The notes: generated by a model not told the origin, from the sequence alone. A stretch of DNA of 64,000 bases from Strigamia acuminata (GCA_949358305.1 CASHSZ010000036.1:54001-118000), one strand, 5' to 3'; shown: positions 15,101 to 28,478, counted from the first letter of the stretch. Program-made: numbers and translations.

Positions 15101-15401
15101 TAGTGTTTAAACCTTAGTAGAAGCCTTCAATATAAGTTTTAGCAACACCTAAGCAATAAATTTTGAAAAAAAAATTTTGAGCTCATTTCACATCGCAGTT
15201 GACTTAGCACAAACACCACAAGTCCAATGTCTCTGAATGTTCAGAAATAGTGTTTAAACCTTAGTAGAAGGCTCCAATGTAAGTTTTAGAAACATCCAAC
15301 CGATGATTTGGGAGAATAGACTTTTGATCTCATCACAGTTGACTTAGCACAAACACCACAAGTCTAATGTCTCTGAATGTTCAGAAATAGTGTTTAAACC
15401 T
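12151..15401. repeat. Duplicated satellite block, copy 2 (9621-bp offset)
   Basis: This is the partner of the block at 2530-5780, with the same monomer order and the same private substitutions. It shows that homogenisation here acts on multi-kilobase blocks as well as on single monomers. Confidence 0.85.
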
Positions 15402-18400
15402 TAGTAGAAGCCTTCAATATAAGTTTTAGCAACACCCAAGCATTAAATTTTGAAAAAAAAATTTTGAGCTCATTTCACATCGCAGTTGACTTAGCACAAA
15501 CACCACAAGACCAATGTCTCTGAATGTTCAGAAATAGTGTTTAAACCTTAGTAGAAGCCTTCAATATAAGTTTTAGCAACACCTAAGCAATAAATTTTGA
15601 AAAAAAAATTTTGAGCTCATTTCACATCGCAGTTGACTTAGCACAAACACCACAAGTCCAATGTCTCTGAATGTTCAGAAATAGTGTTTAAACCTTAGTA
15701 GAAGGCTCCAATGTAAGTTTTAGAAACATCCAACCGATGATTTGGGAGAATAGACTTTTGATCTCATCACAGTTGACTTAGCACAAACACCACAAGACCA
15801 ATGTCTCTGAATGTTCAGAAATAGTGTTTAAACCTTAGTAGAAGGCTCCAATGTAAGTTTTAGAAACATTCAACCGATGATTTGGGAGAATAGACTTTTG
15901 ATCTCATCATAGTTGACTTAGCACAAACACCATAAGACCAATGTCTCTGAATGTTCAGAAATAGTGTTTAAACCTTAGTAGAAGGCTCCAATGTAAGTTT
16001 TAGAAACATCCAACCGATGATTTGGGAGAATAGACTTTTGATCTCATCACAGTTGACTTAGCACAAACACCACAAGACCAATGTCTCTGAATGTTCAGAA
16101 ATAGTGTTTAAACCTTAGTAGAAGCCTTCAATGTAAGTTTTAGCAACATCCAAGCAATGATTTGGGAGAATAGACTTTTGATCTCATCACAGTTACTTAG
16201 CACAAACACCACAAGTCCAATGTCTCTGTATGTTCAGAAATAGTGTTTAAACCTTAGTAGAAGCCTTCAATATAAGTTTTAGCAACACCCAAGCATTAAA
16301 TTTTGAAGAAAAAAATTTTGAGCTCATTTCACATCGCAGTTGACTTAGCACAAACACCACAAGACCAATGTCTCTGAATGTTCAGAAATAGTGTTTAAAC
16401 CTTAGTAGAAGCCTTCAATCTAAGTTTTAGCAACACCCAAGCAATAAATTTTGAAAAAAAAATTTTGAGCTCATTTTACATCGCAGTTGACTTAGCACAA
16501 ACACCACAAGTCCAATGTCTCTGAATGTTCAGAAATAGTGTTTAAACCTTAGTAGAAGGCTCCAATGTAAGTTTTAGAAACATCCAACCGATGATTTGGG
16601 AGAATAGACTTTTGATCTCATCACAGTTGACTTAGCACAAACACCACAAGACCAATGTCTCTGAATGTTCAGAAATAGTGTTTAAACCTTAGTAGAAGGC
16701 TCCAATGTAAGTTTTAGAAACATCCAACCAATGATTTGGGAGAATAGACTTTTGATCTCATCACAGTTGACTTAGCACAAACACCACAAGACCAATGTCT
16801 CTGAATGTTCAGAAATAGTGTTTAAACCTTAGTAGAAGGCTCTAATGTAAGTTTTAGAAACATCCAACCGATGATTTGGGAGAATAGACTTTTGATCTCA
16901 TCACAGTTGACTTAGCACAAACACCACAAGTCTAATGTCTCTGAATGTTCAGAAATAGTGTTTAAACCTTAGTAGAAGCCTTCAATATAAGTTTTAGCAA
17001 CACCCAAGCATTAAATTTTGAAGAAAAAAATTTTGAGCTCATTTCACATCGCAGTTGACTTAGCACAAACACCACAAGACCAATGTCTCTGAATGTTCAG
17101 AAATAGTGTTTAAACCTTAGTAGAAGCCTTCAATATAAGTTTTAGCAACACCTAAGCAATAAATTTTGAAAAAAAAATTTTGAGCTCATTTCACATCGCA
17201 GTTGACTTAGCACAAACACCACAAGTCCAATGTCTCTGAATGTTCAGAAATAGTGTTTAAACCTTAGTAGAAGGCTCCAATGTAAGTTTTAGAAACATCC
17301 AACCGATGATTTGGGAGAATAGACTTTTGATCTCATCACAGTTGACTTAGCACAAACACCACAAGTCTAATGTCTCTGAATGTTCAGAAATAGTGTTTAA
17401 ACCTTAGTAGAAGCCTTCAATATAAGTTTTAGCAACACCCAAGCATTAAATTTTGAAAAAAAAATTTTGAGCTCATTTCACATCGCAGTTGACTTAGCAC
17501 AAACACCACAAGACCAATGTCTCTGAATGTTCAGAAATAGTGTTTAAACCTTAGTAGAAGCCTTCAATATAAGTTTTAGCAACACCTAAGCAATAAATTT
17601 TGAAAAAAAAATTTTGAGCTCATTTCACATCGCAGTTGACTTAGCACAAACACCACAAGTCCAATGTCTCTGAATGTTCAGAAATAGTGTTTAAACCTTA
17701 GTAGAAGGCTCCAATGTAAGTTTTAGAAACATCCAACCGATGATTTGGGAGAATAGACTTTTGATCTCATCACAGTTGACTTAGCACAAACACCACAAGA
17801 CCAATGTCTCTGAATGTTCAGAAATAGTGTTTAAACCTTAGTAGAAGACTCCAATGTAAGTTTTAGAAACATTCAACCGATGATTTGGGAGAATAGACTT
17901 TTGATCTCATCATAGTTGACTTAGCACAAACACCATAAGACCAATGTCTCTGAATGTTCAGAAATAGTGTTTAAACCTTAGTAGAAGGCTCCAATGTAAG
18001 TTTTAGAAACATCCAACCGATGATTTGGGAGAATAGACTTTTGATCTCATCACAGTTACTTAGCACAAACACCACAAGTCCAATGTCTCTGTATGTTCAG
18101 AAATAGTGTTTAAACCTTAGTAGAAGCCTTCAATATAAGTTTTAGCAACACCCAAGCATTAAATTTTGAAGAAAAAAATTTTGAGCTCATTTCACATCGC
18201 AGTTGACTTAGCACAAACACCACAAGACCAATGTCTCTGAATGTTCAGAAATAGTGTTTAAACCTTAGTAGAAGCCTTCAATCTAAGTTTTAGCAACACC
18301 CAAGCAATAAATTTTGAAAAAAAAATTTTGAGCTCATTTCACATCGCAGTTGACTTAGCACAAACACCACAAGTCCAATGTCTCTGAATGTTCAGAAATA

Positions 18401-21400
18401 GTGTTTAAACCTTAGTAGAAGGCTCCAATGTAAGTTTTAGAAACATCCAACCGATGATTTGGGAGAATAGACTTTTGATCTCATCACAGTTGACTTAGCA
18501 CAAACACCACAAGTCTAATGTCTCTGAATGTTCAGAAATAGTGTTTAAACCTTAGTAGAAGCCTTCAATGTAAGTTTTAGAAACATCCAACCGATGATTT
18601 GGGAGAATAGACTTTTGATCTCATCACAGTTGACTTAGCACAAACACCACAAGTCTAATGTCTCTGAATGTTCAGAAATAGTGTTTAAACCTTAGTAGAA
18701 GCCTTCAATATAAGTTTTAGCAACACCCAAGCATTAAATTTTGAAGAAAAAAATTTTGAGCTCATTTCACATCGCAGTTGACTTAGCACAAACACCACAA
18801 GACCAATGTCTCTGAATGTTCAGAAATAGTGTTTAAACCTTAGTAGAAGCCTTCAATATAAGTTTTAGCAACACCTAAGCAATAAATTTTGAAAAAAAAA
18901 TTTTGAGCTTATTTCACATCGCAGTTGACTTAGCACAAACACCACAAGTCCAATGTCTCTGAATGTTCAGAAATAGTGTTTAAACCTTAGTAGAAGGCTC
19001 CAATGTAAGTTTTAGAAACATCCAACCGATGATTTGGGAGAATAGACTTTTGATCTCATCACAGTTGACTTAGCACAAACACCACAAGTCTAATGTCTCT
19101 GAATGTTCAGAAATAGTGTTTAAACCTTAGTAGAAGCCTTCAATATAAGTTTTAGCAACACCCAAGCATTAAATTTTGAAAAAAAAATTTTGAGCTCATT
19201 TCACATCGCAGTTGACTTAGCACAAACACCACAAGACCAATGTCTCTGAATGTTCAGAAATAGTGTTTAAACCTTAGTAGAAGCCTTCAATATAAGTTTT
19301 AGCAACACCTAAGCAATAAATTTTGAAAAAAAAATTTTGAGCTCATTTCACATCGCAGTTGACTTAGCACAAACACCACAAGTCCAATGTCTCTGAATGT
19401 TCAGAAATAGTGTTTAAACCTTAGTAGAAGGCTCCAATGTAAGTTTTAGAAACATCCAACCGATGATTTGGGAGAATAGACTTTTGATCTCATCACAGTT
19501 GACTTAGCACAAACACCACAAGACCAATGTCTCTGAATGTTCAGAAATAGTGTTTAAACCTTAGTAGAAGGCTCCAATGTAAGTTTTAGAAACATTCAAC
19601 CGATGATTTGGGAGAATAGACTTTTGATCTCATCATAGTTGACTTAGCACAAACACCATAAGACCAATGTCTCTGAATGTTCAGAAATAGTGTTTAAACC
19701 TTAGTAGAAGGCTCCAATGTAAGTTTTAGAAACATCCAACCGATGATTTGGGAGAATAGACTTTTGATCTCATCACAGTTGACTTAGCACAAACACCACA
19801 AGACCAATGTCTCTGAATGTTCAGAAATAGTGTTTAAACCTTAGTAGAAGCCTTCAATGTAAGTTTTAGCAACATCCAAGCAATGATTTGGGAGAATAGA
19901 CTTTTGATCTCATCACAGTTACTTAGCACAAACACCACAAGTCCAATGTCTCTGTATGTTCAGAAATAGTGTTTAAACCTTAGTAGAAGCCTTCAATATA
20001 AGTTTTAGCAACACCCAAGCATTAAATTTTGAAGAAAAAAATTTTGAGCTCATTTCACATCGCAGTTGACTTAGCACAAACACCACAAGACCAATGTCTC
20101 TGAATGTTCAGAAATAGTGTTTAAACCTTAGTAGAAGCCTTCAATCTAAGTTTTAGCAACACCCAAGCAATAAATTTTGAAAAAAAAATTTTGAGCTCAT
20201 TTTACATCGCAGTTGACTTAGCACAAACACCACAAGTCCAATGTCTCTGAATGTTCAGAAATAGTGTTTAAACCTTAGTAGAAGGCTCCAATGTAAGTTT
20301 TAGAAACATCCAACCGATGATTTGGGAGAATAGACTTTTGATCTCATCACAGTTGACTTAGCACAAACACCACAAGACCAATGTCTCTGAATGTTCAGAA
20401 ATAGTGTTTAAACCTTAGTAGAAGGCTCCAATGTAAGTTTTAGAAACATCCAACCAATGATTTGGGAGAATAGACTTTTGATCTCATCACAGTTGACTTA
20501 GCACAAACACCACAAGACCAATGTCTCTGAATGTTCAGAAATAGTGTTTAAACCTTAGTAGAAGGCTCCAATGTAAGTTTTAGAAACATCCAACCGATGA
20601 TTTGGGAGAATAGACTTTTGATCTCATCACAGTTGACTTAGCACAAACACCACAAGACCAATGTCTCTGAATGTTCAGAAATAGTGTTTAAACCTTAGTA
20701 GAAGGCTCCAATGTAAGTTTTAGAAACATTCAACCGATGATTTGGGAGAATAGACTTTTGATCTCATCACAGTTGACTTAGCACAAACACCACAAGACCA
20801 ATGTCTCTGAATGTTCAGAAATAGTGTTTAAACCTTAGTAGAAGGCTCCAATGTAAGTTTTAGAAACATCCAACCGATGATTTGGGAGAATAGACTTTTG
20901 ATCTCATCACAGTTGACTTAGCACAAACACCACAAGACCAATGTCTCTGAATGTTCAGAAATAGTGTTTAAACCTTAGTAGAAGGCTCCAATGTAAGTTT
21001 TAGAAACATTTAACCGATGATTTGGGAGAATAGACTTTTGATCTCATCACAGTTGACTTAGCACAAACACCACAAGACCAATGTCTCTGAATGTTCAGAA
21101 ATAGTGTTTAAACCTTAGTAGAAGGCTCCAATGTAAGTTTTAGAAACATTCAACCGATGATTTGGGAGAATAGACTTTTGATCTCATCACAGTTGACTTA
21201 GCACAAACACCACAAGACCAATGTCTCTGAATGTTCAGAAATAGTGTTTAAACCTTAGTAGAAGGCTCCAATGTAAGTTTTAGAAACATCCAACCAATGA
21301 TTTGGGAGAATAGACTTTTGATCTCATCACAGTTGACTTAGCACAAACACCACAAGACCAATGTCTCTGAATGTTCAGAAATAGTGTTTAAACCTTAGTA

Positions 21401-22713
21401 GAAGGCTCCAATGTAAGTTTTAGAAACATCCAACCAATGATTTGGGAGAATAGACTTTTGATCTCATCACAGTTGACTTAGCACAAACACCACAAGTCCA
21501 ATGTCTCTGAATGTTCAGAAATAGTGTTTAAACCTTAGTAGAAGCCTTCAATATAAGTTTTAGCAACACCCAAGCATTAAATTTTGAAAAAAAAATTTTG
21601 AGCTCATTTTACATCGCAGTTGACTTAGCACAAACACCACAAGACCAATGTCTCTGAATGTTCAGAAATAGTGTTTAAACCTTAGTAGAAGCCTTCAATA
21701 TAAGTTTTAGCAACACCTAAGCAATAAATTTTGAAAAAAAAATTTTGAGCTCATTTTACATCGCAGTTGACTTAGCACAAACACCACAAGTCCAATGTCT
21801 CTGAATGTTCAGAAATAGTGTTTAAACCTTAGTAGAAGGCTCCAATGTAAGTTTTAGAAACATCCAACCGATGATTTGGGAGAATAGACTTTTGATCTCA
21901 TCACAGTTGACTTAGCACAAACACCACAAGTCCAATGTCTCTGAATGTTCAGAAATAGTGTTTAAACCTTAGTAGAAGCCTTCAATATAAGTTTTAGCAA
22001 CACCCAAGCATTAAATTTTGAAAAAAAAATTTTGAGCTCATTTTACATCGCAGTTGACTTAGCACAAACACCACAAGACCAATGTCTCTGAATGTTCAGA
22101 AATAGTGTTTAAACCTTAGTAGAAGCCTTCAATATAAGTTTTAGCAACACCTAAGCAATAAATTTTGAAAAAAAAATTTTGAGCTCATTTTACATCGCAG
22201 TTGACTTAGCACAAACACCACAAGTCCAATGTCTCTGAATGTTCAGAAATAGTGTTTAAACCTTAGTAGAAGGCTCCAATGTAAGTTTTAGAAACATCCA
22301 ACCGATGATTTGGGAGAATAGACTTTTGATCTCATCACAGTTGACTTAGCACAAACACCACAAGACCAATGTCTCTGAATGTTCAGAAATAGTGTTTAAA
22401 CCTTAGTAGAAGGCTCCAATGTAAGTTTTAGAAACATCCAACCAATGATTTGGGAGAATAGACTTTTGATCTCATCACAGTTGACTTAGCACAAACACCA
22501 CAAGACCAATGTCTCTGAATGTTCAGAAATAGTGTTTAAACCTTAGTAGAAGGCTCCAATGTAAGTTTTAGAAACATCCAACCAATGATTTGGGAGAATA
22601 GACTTTTGATCTCATCACAGTTGACTTAGCACAAACACCACAAGACCAATGTCTCTGAATGTTCAGAAATAGTGTTTAAACCTTAGTAGAAGGCTCCAAT
22701 GTAAGTTTTAGAA

Positions 22714-24260
22714 ACATCCAACCAATGATTTGGGAGAATAGACTTTTGATCTCATCACAGTTGACTTAGCACAAACACCACAAGATTAATGTCTCTGAAT
22801 GTTCAGAAATAGTGTTTAAACCTTAGTAGAAGGCTCCAATGTAAGTTTTAGAAACATTCAACCGATGATTTGGGAGAATAGACTTTTGATCTCATCACAG
22901 TTGACTTAGCACAAACACCACAAGACCAATGTCTCTGAATGTTCAGAAATAGTGTTTAAACCTTAGTAGAAGCCTTCAATATAAGTTTTAGCAACACCTA
23001 AGCAATAAATTTTGAAAAAAAAATTTTGAGCTCATTTTACATCGCAGTTGACTTAGCACAAACACCACAAGTCCAATGTCTCTGAATGTTCAGAAATAGT
23101 GTTTAAACCTTAGTAGAAGGCTCCAATGTAAGTTTTAGAAACATCCAACCAATGATTTGGGAGAATAGACTTTTGATCTCATCACAGTTGACTTAGCACA
23201 AACACCACAAGACCAATGTCTCTGAATGTTCAGAAATAGTGTTTAAACCTTAGTAGAAGGCTCCAATGTAAGTTTTAGAAACATTTAACCGATGATTTGG
23301 GAGAATAGACTTTTGATCTCATCACAGTTGACTTAGCACAAACACCACAAGACCAATGTCTCTGAATGTTCAGAAATAGTGTTTAAACCTTAGTAGAAGG
23401 CTCCAATGTAAGTTTTAGAAACATCCAACCAATGATTTGGGAGAATAGACTTTTGATCTCATCACAGTTGACTTAGCACAAACACCACAAGACCAATGTC
23501 TCTGAATGTTCAGAAATAGTGTTTAAACCTTAGTAGAAGGCTCCAATGTAAGTTTTAGAAACATCCAACCGATGATTTGGGAGAATAGACTTTTGATCTC
23601 ATCACAGTTGACTTAGCACAAACACCACAAGACCAATGTCTCTGAATGTTCAGAAATAGTGTTTAAACCTTAGTAGAAGGCTCCAATGTAAGTTTTAGAA
23701 ACATTCAACCGATGATTTGGGAGAATAGACTTTTGATCTCATCACAGTTGACTTAGCACAAACACCACAAGACCAATGTCTCTGAATGTTCAGAAATAGT
23801 GTTTAAACCTTAGTAGAAGGCTCCAATGTAAGTTTTAGAAACATCCAACCGATGATTTGGGAGAATAGACTTTTGATCTCATCACAGTTGACTTAGCACA
23901 AACACCACAAGACCAATGTCTCTGAATGTTCAGAAATAGTGTTTAAACCTTAGTAGAAGGCTCCAATGTAAGTTTTAGAAACATTTAACCGATGATTTGG
24001 GAGAATAGACTTTTGATCTCATCACAGTTGACTTAGCACAAACACCACAAGACCAATGTCTCTGAATGTTCAGAAATAGTGTTTAAACCTTAGTAGAAGG
24101 CTCCAATGTAAGTTTTAGAAACATTCAACCGATGATTTGGGAGAATAGACTTTTGATCTCATCACAGTTGACTTAGCACAAACACCACAAGACCAATGTC
24201 TCTGAATGTTCAGAAATAGTGTTTAAACCTTAGTAGAAGGCTCCAATGTAAGTTTTAGAA
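22714..24260. repeat. 11-monomer higher-order unit of 1547 bp
   Basis: The unit is ten 140-bp A-type monomers plus one 147-bp B2 monomer. It starts with the private variant CACAAGATTAATG (22784), followed by a TTCAACCG monomer, B2 at 22994, then a fixed series of CCAACCA, TTTAACC, CCAACCA, CCAACCG, TTCAACC, CCAACCG, TTTAACC and TTCAACC monomers. The next GATTAATG monomer lies exactly 1547 bp on (24331) and begins a second copy, which carries about two extra monomers. Two further copies start at GATTAATG 36946 and 39347, to the right of the retroelement; the fourth has lost several monomers. Confidence 0.8.
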
Positions 24261-26839
24261 ACATCCAACCAATGATTTGGGAGAATAGACTTTTGATCTC
24301 ATCACAGTTGACTTAGCACAAACACCACAAGATTAATGTCTCTGAATGTTCAGAAATAGTGTTTAAACCTTAGTAGAAGGCTCCAATGTAAGTTTTAGAA
24401 ACATTCAACCGATGATTTGGGAGAATAGACTTTTGATCTCATCACAGTTGACTTAGCACAAACACCACAAGACCAATGTCTCTGAATGTTCAGAAATAGT
24501 GTTTAAACCTTAGTAGAAGCCTTCAATATAAGTTTTAGCAACACCTAAGCAATAAATTTTGAAAAAAAAATTTTGAGCTCATTTTACATCGCAGTTGACT
24601 TAGCACAAACACCACAAGTCCAATGTCTCTGAATGTTCAGAAATAGTGTTTAAACCTTAGTAGAAGGCTCCAATGTAAGTTTTAGAAACATCCAACCAAT
24701 GATTTGGGAGAATAGACTTTTGATCTCATCACAGTTGACTTAGCACAAACACCACAAGACCAATGTCTCTGAATGTTCAGAAATAGTGTTTAAACCTTAG
24801 TAGAAGGCTCCAATGTAAGTTTTAGAAACATTTAACCGATGATTTGGGAGAATAGACTTTTGATCTCATCACAGTTGACTTAGCACAAACACCACAAGAC
24901 CAATGTCTCTGAATGTTCAGAAATAGTGTTTAAACCTTAGTAGAAGGCTCCAATGTAAGTTTTAGAAACATCCAACCAATGATTTGGGAGAATAGACTTT
25001 TGATCTCATCACAGTTGACTTAGCACAAACACCACAAGACCAATGTCTCTGAATGTTCAGAAATAGTGTTTAAACCTTAGTAGAAGGCTCCAATGTAAGT
25101 TTTAGAAACATCCAACCGATGATTTGGGAGAATAGACTTTTGATCTCATCACAGTTGATTAGCACAAACACCACAAGTCCAATGTCTCTGAATGTTCAGA
25201 AATAGTGTTTAAACCTTAGTAGAAGGCTCCAATGTAAGTTTTAGAAACATCCAACCGATGATTTGGGAGAATAGACTTTTGATCTCATCACAGTTGACTT
25301 AGCACAAACACCACAAGACCAATGTCTCTGAATGTTCAGAAATAGTGTTTAAACCTTAGTAGAAGGCTCCAATGTAAGTTTTAGAAACATCCAACCAATG
25401 ATTTGGGAGAATAGACTTTTGATCTCATCACAGTTGACTTAGCACAAACACCACAAGACCAATGTCTCTGAATGTTCAGAAATAGTGTTTAAACCTTAGT
25501 AGAAGGCTCCAATGTAAGTTTTAGAAACATCCAACCGATGATTTGGGAGAATAGACTTTTGATCTCATCACAGTTGACTTAGCACAAACACCACAAGACC
25601 AATGTCTCTGAATGTTCAGAAATAGTGTTTAAACCTTAGTAGAAGGCTCCAATGTAAGTTTTAGAAACATTCAACCGATGATTTGGGAGAATAGACTTTT
25701 GATCTCATCACAGTTGACTTAGCACAAACACCACAAGACCAATGTCTCTGAATGTTCAGAAATAGTGTTTAAACCTTAGTAGAAGGCTCCAATGTAAGTT
25801 TTAGAAACATCCAACCGATGATTTGGGAGAATAGACTTTTGATCTCATCACAGTTGACTTAGCACAAACACCACAAGACCAATGTCTCTGAATGTTCAGA
25901 AATAGTGTTTAAACCTTAGTAGAAGGCTCCAATGTAAGTTTTAGAAACATTTAACCGATGATTTGGGAGAATAGACTTTTGATCTCATCACAGTTGACTT
26001 AGCACAAACACCACAAGACCAATGTCTCTGAATGTTCAGAAATAGTGTTTAAACCTTAGTAGAAGGCTCCAATGTAAGTTTTAGAAACATTCAACCGATG
26101 ATTTGGGAGAATAGACTTTTGATCTCATCACAGTTGACTTAGCACAAACACCACAAGACCAATGTCTCTGAATGTTCAGAAATAGTGTTTAAACCTTAGT
26201 AGAAGGCTCCAATGTAAGTTTTAGAAACATCCAACCAATGATTTGGGAGAATAGACTTTTGATCTCATCACAGTTGACTTAGCACAAACACCACAAGACC
26301 AATGTCTCTGAATGTTCAGAAATAGTGTTTAAACCTTAGTAGAAGGCTCCAATGTAAGTTTTAGAAACATCCAACCAATGATTTGGGAGAATAGACTTTT
26401 GATCTCATCACAGTTGACTTAGCACAAACACCACAAGTCCAATGTCTCTGAATGTTCAGAAATAGTGTTTAAACCTTAGTAGAAGCCTTCAATATAAGTT
26501 TTAGCAACACCCAAGCATTAAATTTTGAAAAAAAAATTTTGAGCTCATTTTACATCGCAGTTGACTTAGCACAAACACCACAAGACCAATGTCTCTGAAT
26601 GTTCAGAAATAGTGTTTAAACCTTAGTAGAAGCCTTCAATATAAGTTTTAGCAACACCTAAGCAATAAATTTTGAAAAAAAAATTTTGAGCTCATTTTAC
26701 ATCGCAGTTGACTTAGCACAAACACCACAAGTCCAATGTCTCTGAATGTTCAGAAATAGTGTTTAAACCTTAGTAGAAGGCTCCAATGTAAGTTTTAGAA
26801 ACATCCAACCGATGATTTGGGAGAATAGACTTTTGATCT

Positions 26840-26843
26840 CATC
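26840..26843. other. Target-site duplication, left copy (CATC)
   Basis: Uninterrupted monomers read GATCTCATCACAGTTGAC. Here the left flank ends in CATC and the right flank (36061-36064) begins with CATC again, so 4 bp were duplicated on integration. Confidence 0.9.
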
Positions 26844-26865
26844 TGTTGCGAGCAAGAACGCAACA
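26844..26865 (+). promoter_or_regulatory. Inverted repeat at the LTR terminus
   Basis: TGTTGCG (26844-26850), 8 bp, then CGCAACA (26859-26865) form a perfect 7-bp inverted repeat at the extreme LTR end. The same structure is at 34489-34510. It could be an integrase-end recognition element or an RNA/DNA hairpin. Confidence 0.6.
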
Positions 26866-28240
26866 AAAAGATCTGGAGATTTCACGTTGTTTATTTTCTG
26901 AAAGAGAGAAAAGGCTTTTTAATTTTGTTGTCAAGTTTGAATAGATTTGCAACTCTTATCTGACATGTCCAGTTGGTTTGCTGCCTTGTTGTCACGATCC
27001 TGGAAGTTCAAGGGGGTTGTCACTTCGCTTGCCACACCTGGAATGTTTGGAAGTTGTGTTTTTAGTCTTTTGGCATTGTTTTCTGTGTCTTTTTCACTTG
27101 TTTGTGTTATTTCTAGTATTTATAAGTTTTCTCCTGTTTCCAGTTCACTTGTGAGAGAGATAGGCGTGCATCGGCAAGATGGCCGCCATAGCATAAGTGA
27201 GCTGGGAAACAGGAGAACTTGAAATAAGCACAATTGCAGTTTTAGTGCTTGTTTCACTGGTAATTTAATTTATACTAACTTGTATTGGTGTTTAAGGTAT
27301 TCCACAGGTGTCTTGGGTCGCTGGATGGACGTTGGACATCGTTTGTGAGCGTTTGCGAGCGTCGGGCGTGAGCGCACGCCTTGCGACGCCTCTCGTGGTC
27401 GTATGGGTCCTGCAAATGAGTTGAATCGGTCGGGTTTCAATGTCCAAGCACTGGGAAAGTTGTACTGACCGTTCTAGGACGCAGATCCATCGTTGAGAAG
27501 GCCTGTGAGTCGCCCGCGACCTTGTCTGGCTCCATTCACGTCATTTTAGCAGTTGCATGGTCGCCATCTTAGATTTGGTGCTGCACTGGTGCCCTGTCAT
27601 TGTTTCTTTTGGGGTTTTAATGGAACCTGGACATAGGGAATATTTACTAGTTATTGTTTGTATATTTACCAATATTAGTTGATGTTAATCTAAGCTTTTA
27701 CTTTTGTTATTGCATGGTTGTTAAGGGGTTAAAACTGTGACACGTTGCGCCCTCTTTTGGTGGTGATTGGGTTTGGGCTCAGCATTGTGTTTTGAGTGTA
27801 ACTAATGTTAGTTTTAGCCTTTGAATTATTTGTTAAGTTTAAGTGAAGTGCTGTTTGCACAGGTCATACTGTTATCAAGGTGTTAGGTTAAGTTTTGTCT
27901 TTATTTATGTTAAGTTTGACATCTGTTGTAGATATACGGAAACCTTGTCGGCACTATTGTTATTATTCAAATCTGTATTGTTTGGTCACTGACATTTATT
28001 GTAATCAGGTGACCAGTTGTTAAGAGTAGGTTGCTAAAGAAGCAACAGTTGTTATCAGTTGTTAAGTATTAAAACCAGTTGTTATTTTTCCTCCTTCTTT
28101 GGATAATTTATTCCTGGGTTTCTTTTACTTCAACATTCATGATGACTTGTGAGTAGAGAGCTTTGCCTGCTCTCCTCCTCCCTGGGAGCACGGAATTTCT
28201 ACCCAGCAGCTAAAGAGGTTTTGCCAATCACTTCATCTAA

Positions 28241-28275
28241 ATGCAGTCAGGCCTAGTTTCATGCAGTCAGGCCTA
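28241..28275 (+). repeat. Direct repeat near the LTR 3' end
   Basis: ATGCAGTCAGGCCTA occurs at 28241-28255 and 28261-28275 (20-bp period), and again in the 3' LTR at 35886-35900 and 35906-35920. It lies in the part expected to be R or U5. Function unknown. Confidence 0.7.
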
Positions 28276-28428
28276 ACCCTTCTTCAAGTTAGGCTTATGC
28301 TCAGAGAGAGGATTTCAACTTGTCTCTTCAACCACTATACAGTCTCGGGCGGTTTCCAGAGTTTGGTGACCAATTCGCCAGTTTTTTCCTGTGAGATCCA
28401 AGGTTGTTTGCTACAGGGAGCTGTTTTT

Positions 28429-28446
28429 TGGTACCGTGATTCCAGG
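28429..28446 (+). promoter_or_regulatory. Candidate primer-binding site
   Basis: TGGTACCGTGATTCCAGG begins 13 bp after the 5' LTR. TGG is the complement of a tRNA CCA end, and the following bases would pair with a 3' acceptor strand reading TCACGGTA. The priming tRNA could not be assigned. The 13-bp gap after the LTR is longer than usual. Confidence 0.55.
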
Positions 28447-28447
28447 A

Positions 28448-28478
28448 TTTCATGCGCGTGTGTACAGCGCGCATGAAA
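28448..28478 (+). other. Leader hairpin next to the primer-binding site
   Basis: TTTCATGCGCG (28448-28458) and CGCGCATGAAA (28468-28478) are perfect 11-bp inverted arms around a 9-nt loop. The stem begins 2 nt after the PBS candidate. A packaging or dimerisation role is possible by analogy with retroviral leaders; this is inference. Confidence 0.65.

Larger units (their letters stand above)
1..26843. repeat. Satellite array, left block (140/147-bp monomers)
   Basis: This is an uninterrupted head-to-tail tandem array of about 190 monomers. Type A monomers are 140 bp; successive starts lie at 1, 141 and 281. Type B monomers are about 147 bp (1118, 1265, 1412) and replace the GATGATTTGGGAGAATAGAC segment with an A-tract segment (AATTTTGAAAAAAAAATTTT). 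A third form, A', begins TAGCAACATCCAAGCAATG and carries GTTACTTAG, a deletion within GTTGACTTAG. All forms share a core from GTTGACTTAGCAC to CCTTAGTAGAAG that includes CTGAATGTTCAG and GTTTAAAC. No ORF of useful length exists in the array. Monomer identity is very high and variants recur in blocks, which is typical of a homogenised centromeric or pericentromeric satellite. Centromere function is not shown by the sequence. Confidence 0.97.
26844..28415 (+). repeat. 5' LTR of the BEL/Pao element
   Basis: The LTR is 1572 bp, starts TG and ends CA, and matches 34489-36060 with no difference found by eye. It opens with a perfect 7-bp inverted repeat (TGTTGCG/CGCAACA). TATTTATAAG at 27117-27126 could be a core-promoter element and ATTAAA at 28068-28073 a polyadenylation signal, but both are weak calls. 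A small stem GTTGCT/AGCAAC lies at 28030-28046. ATGCAGTCAGGCCTA is directly repeated at 28241 and 28261. Short frames inside the LTR have no recognisable product. Confidence 0.95.

Noticed and set aside
1-26843. CRISPR array (regular repeats)
   Set aside because: Units are contiguous 140-147 bp monomers with no unique spacers, in a eukaryotic context.
26947-27222. 91-codon frame inside each LTR (also 34592-34867)
   Set aside because: It starts at TTG, lies within the LTR, shows no domain and is repeated only because the LTR is repeated.
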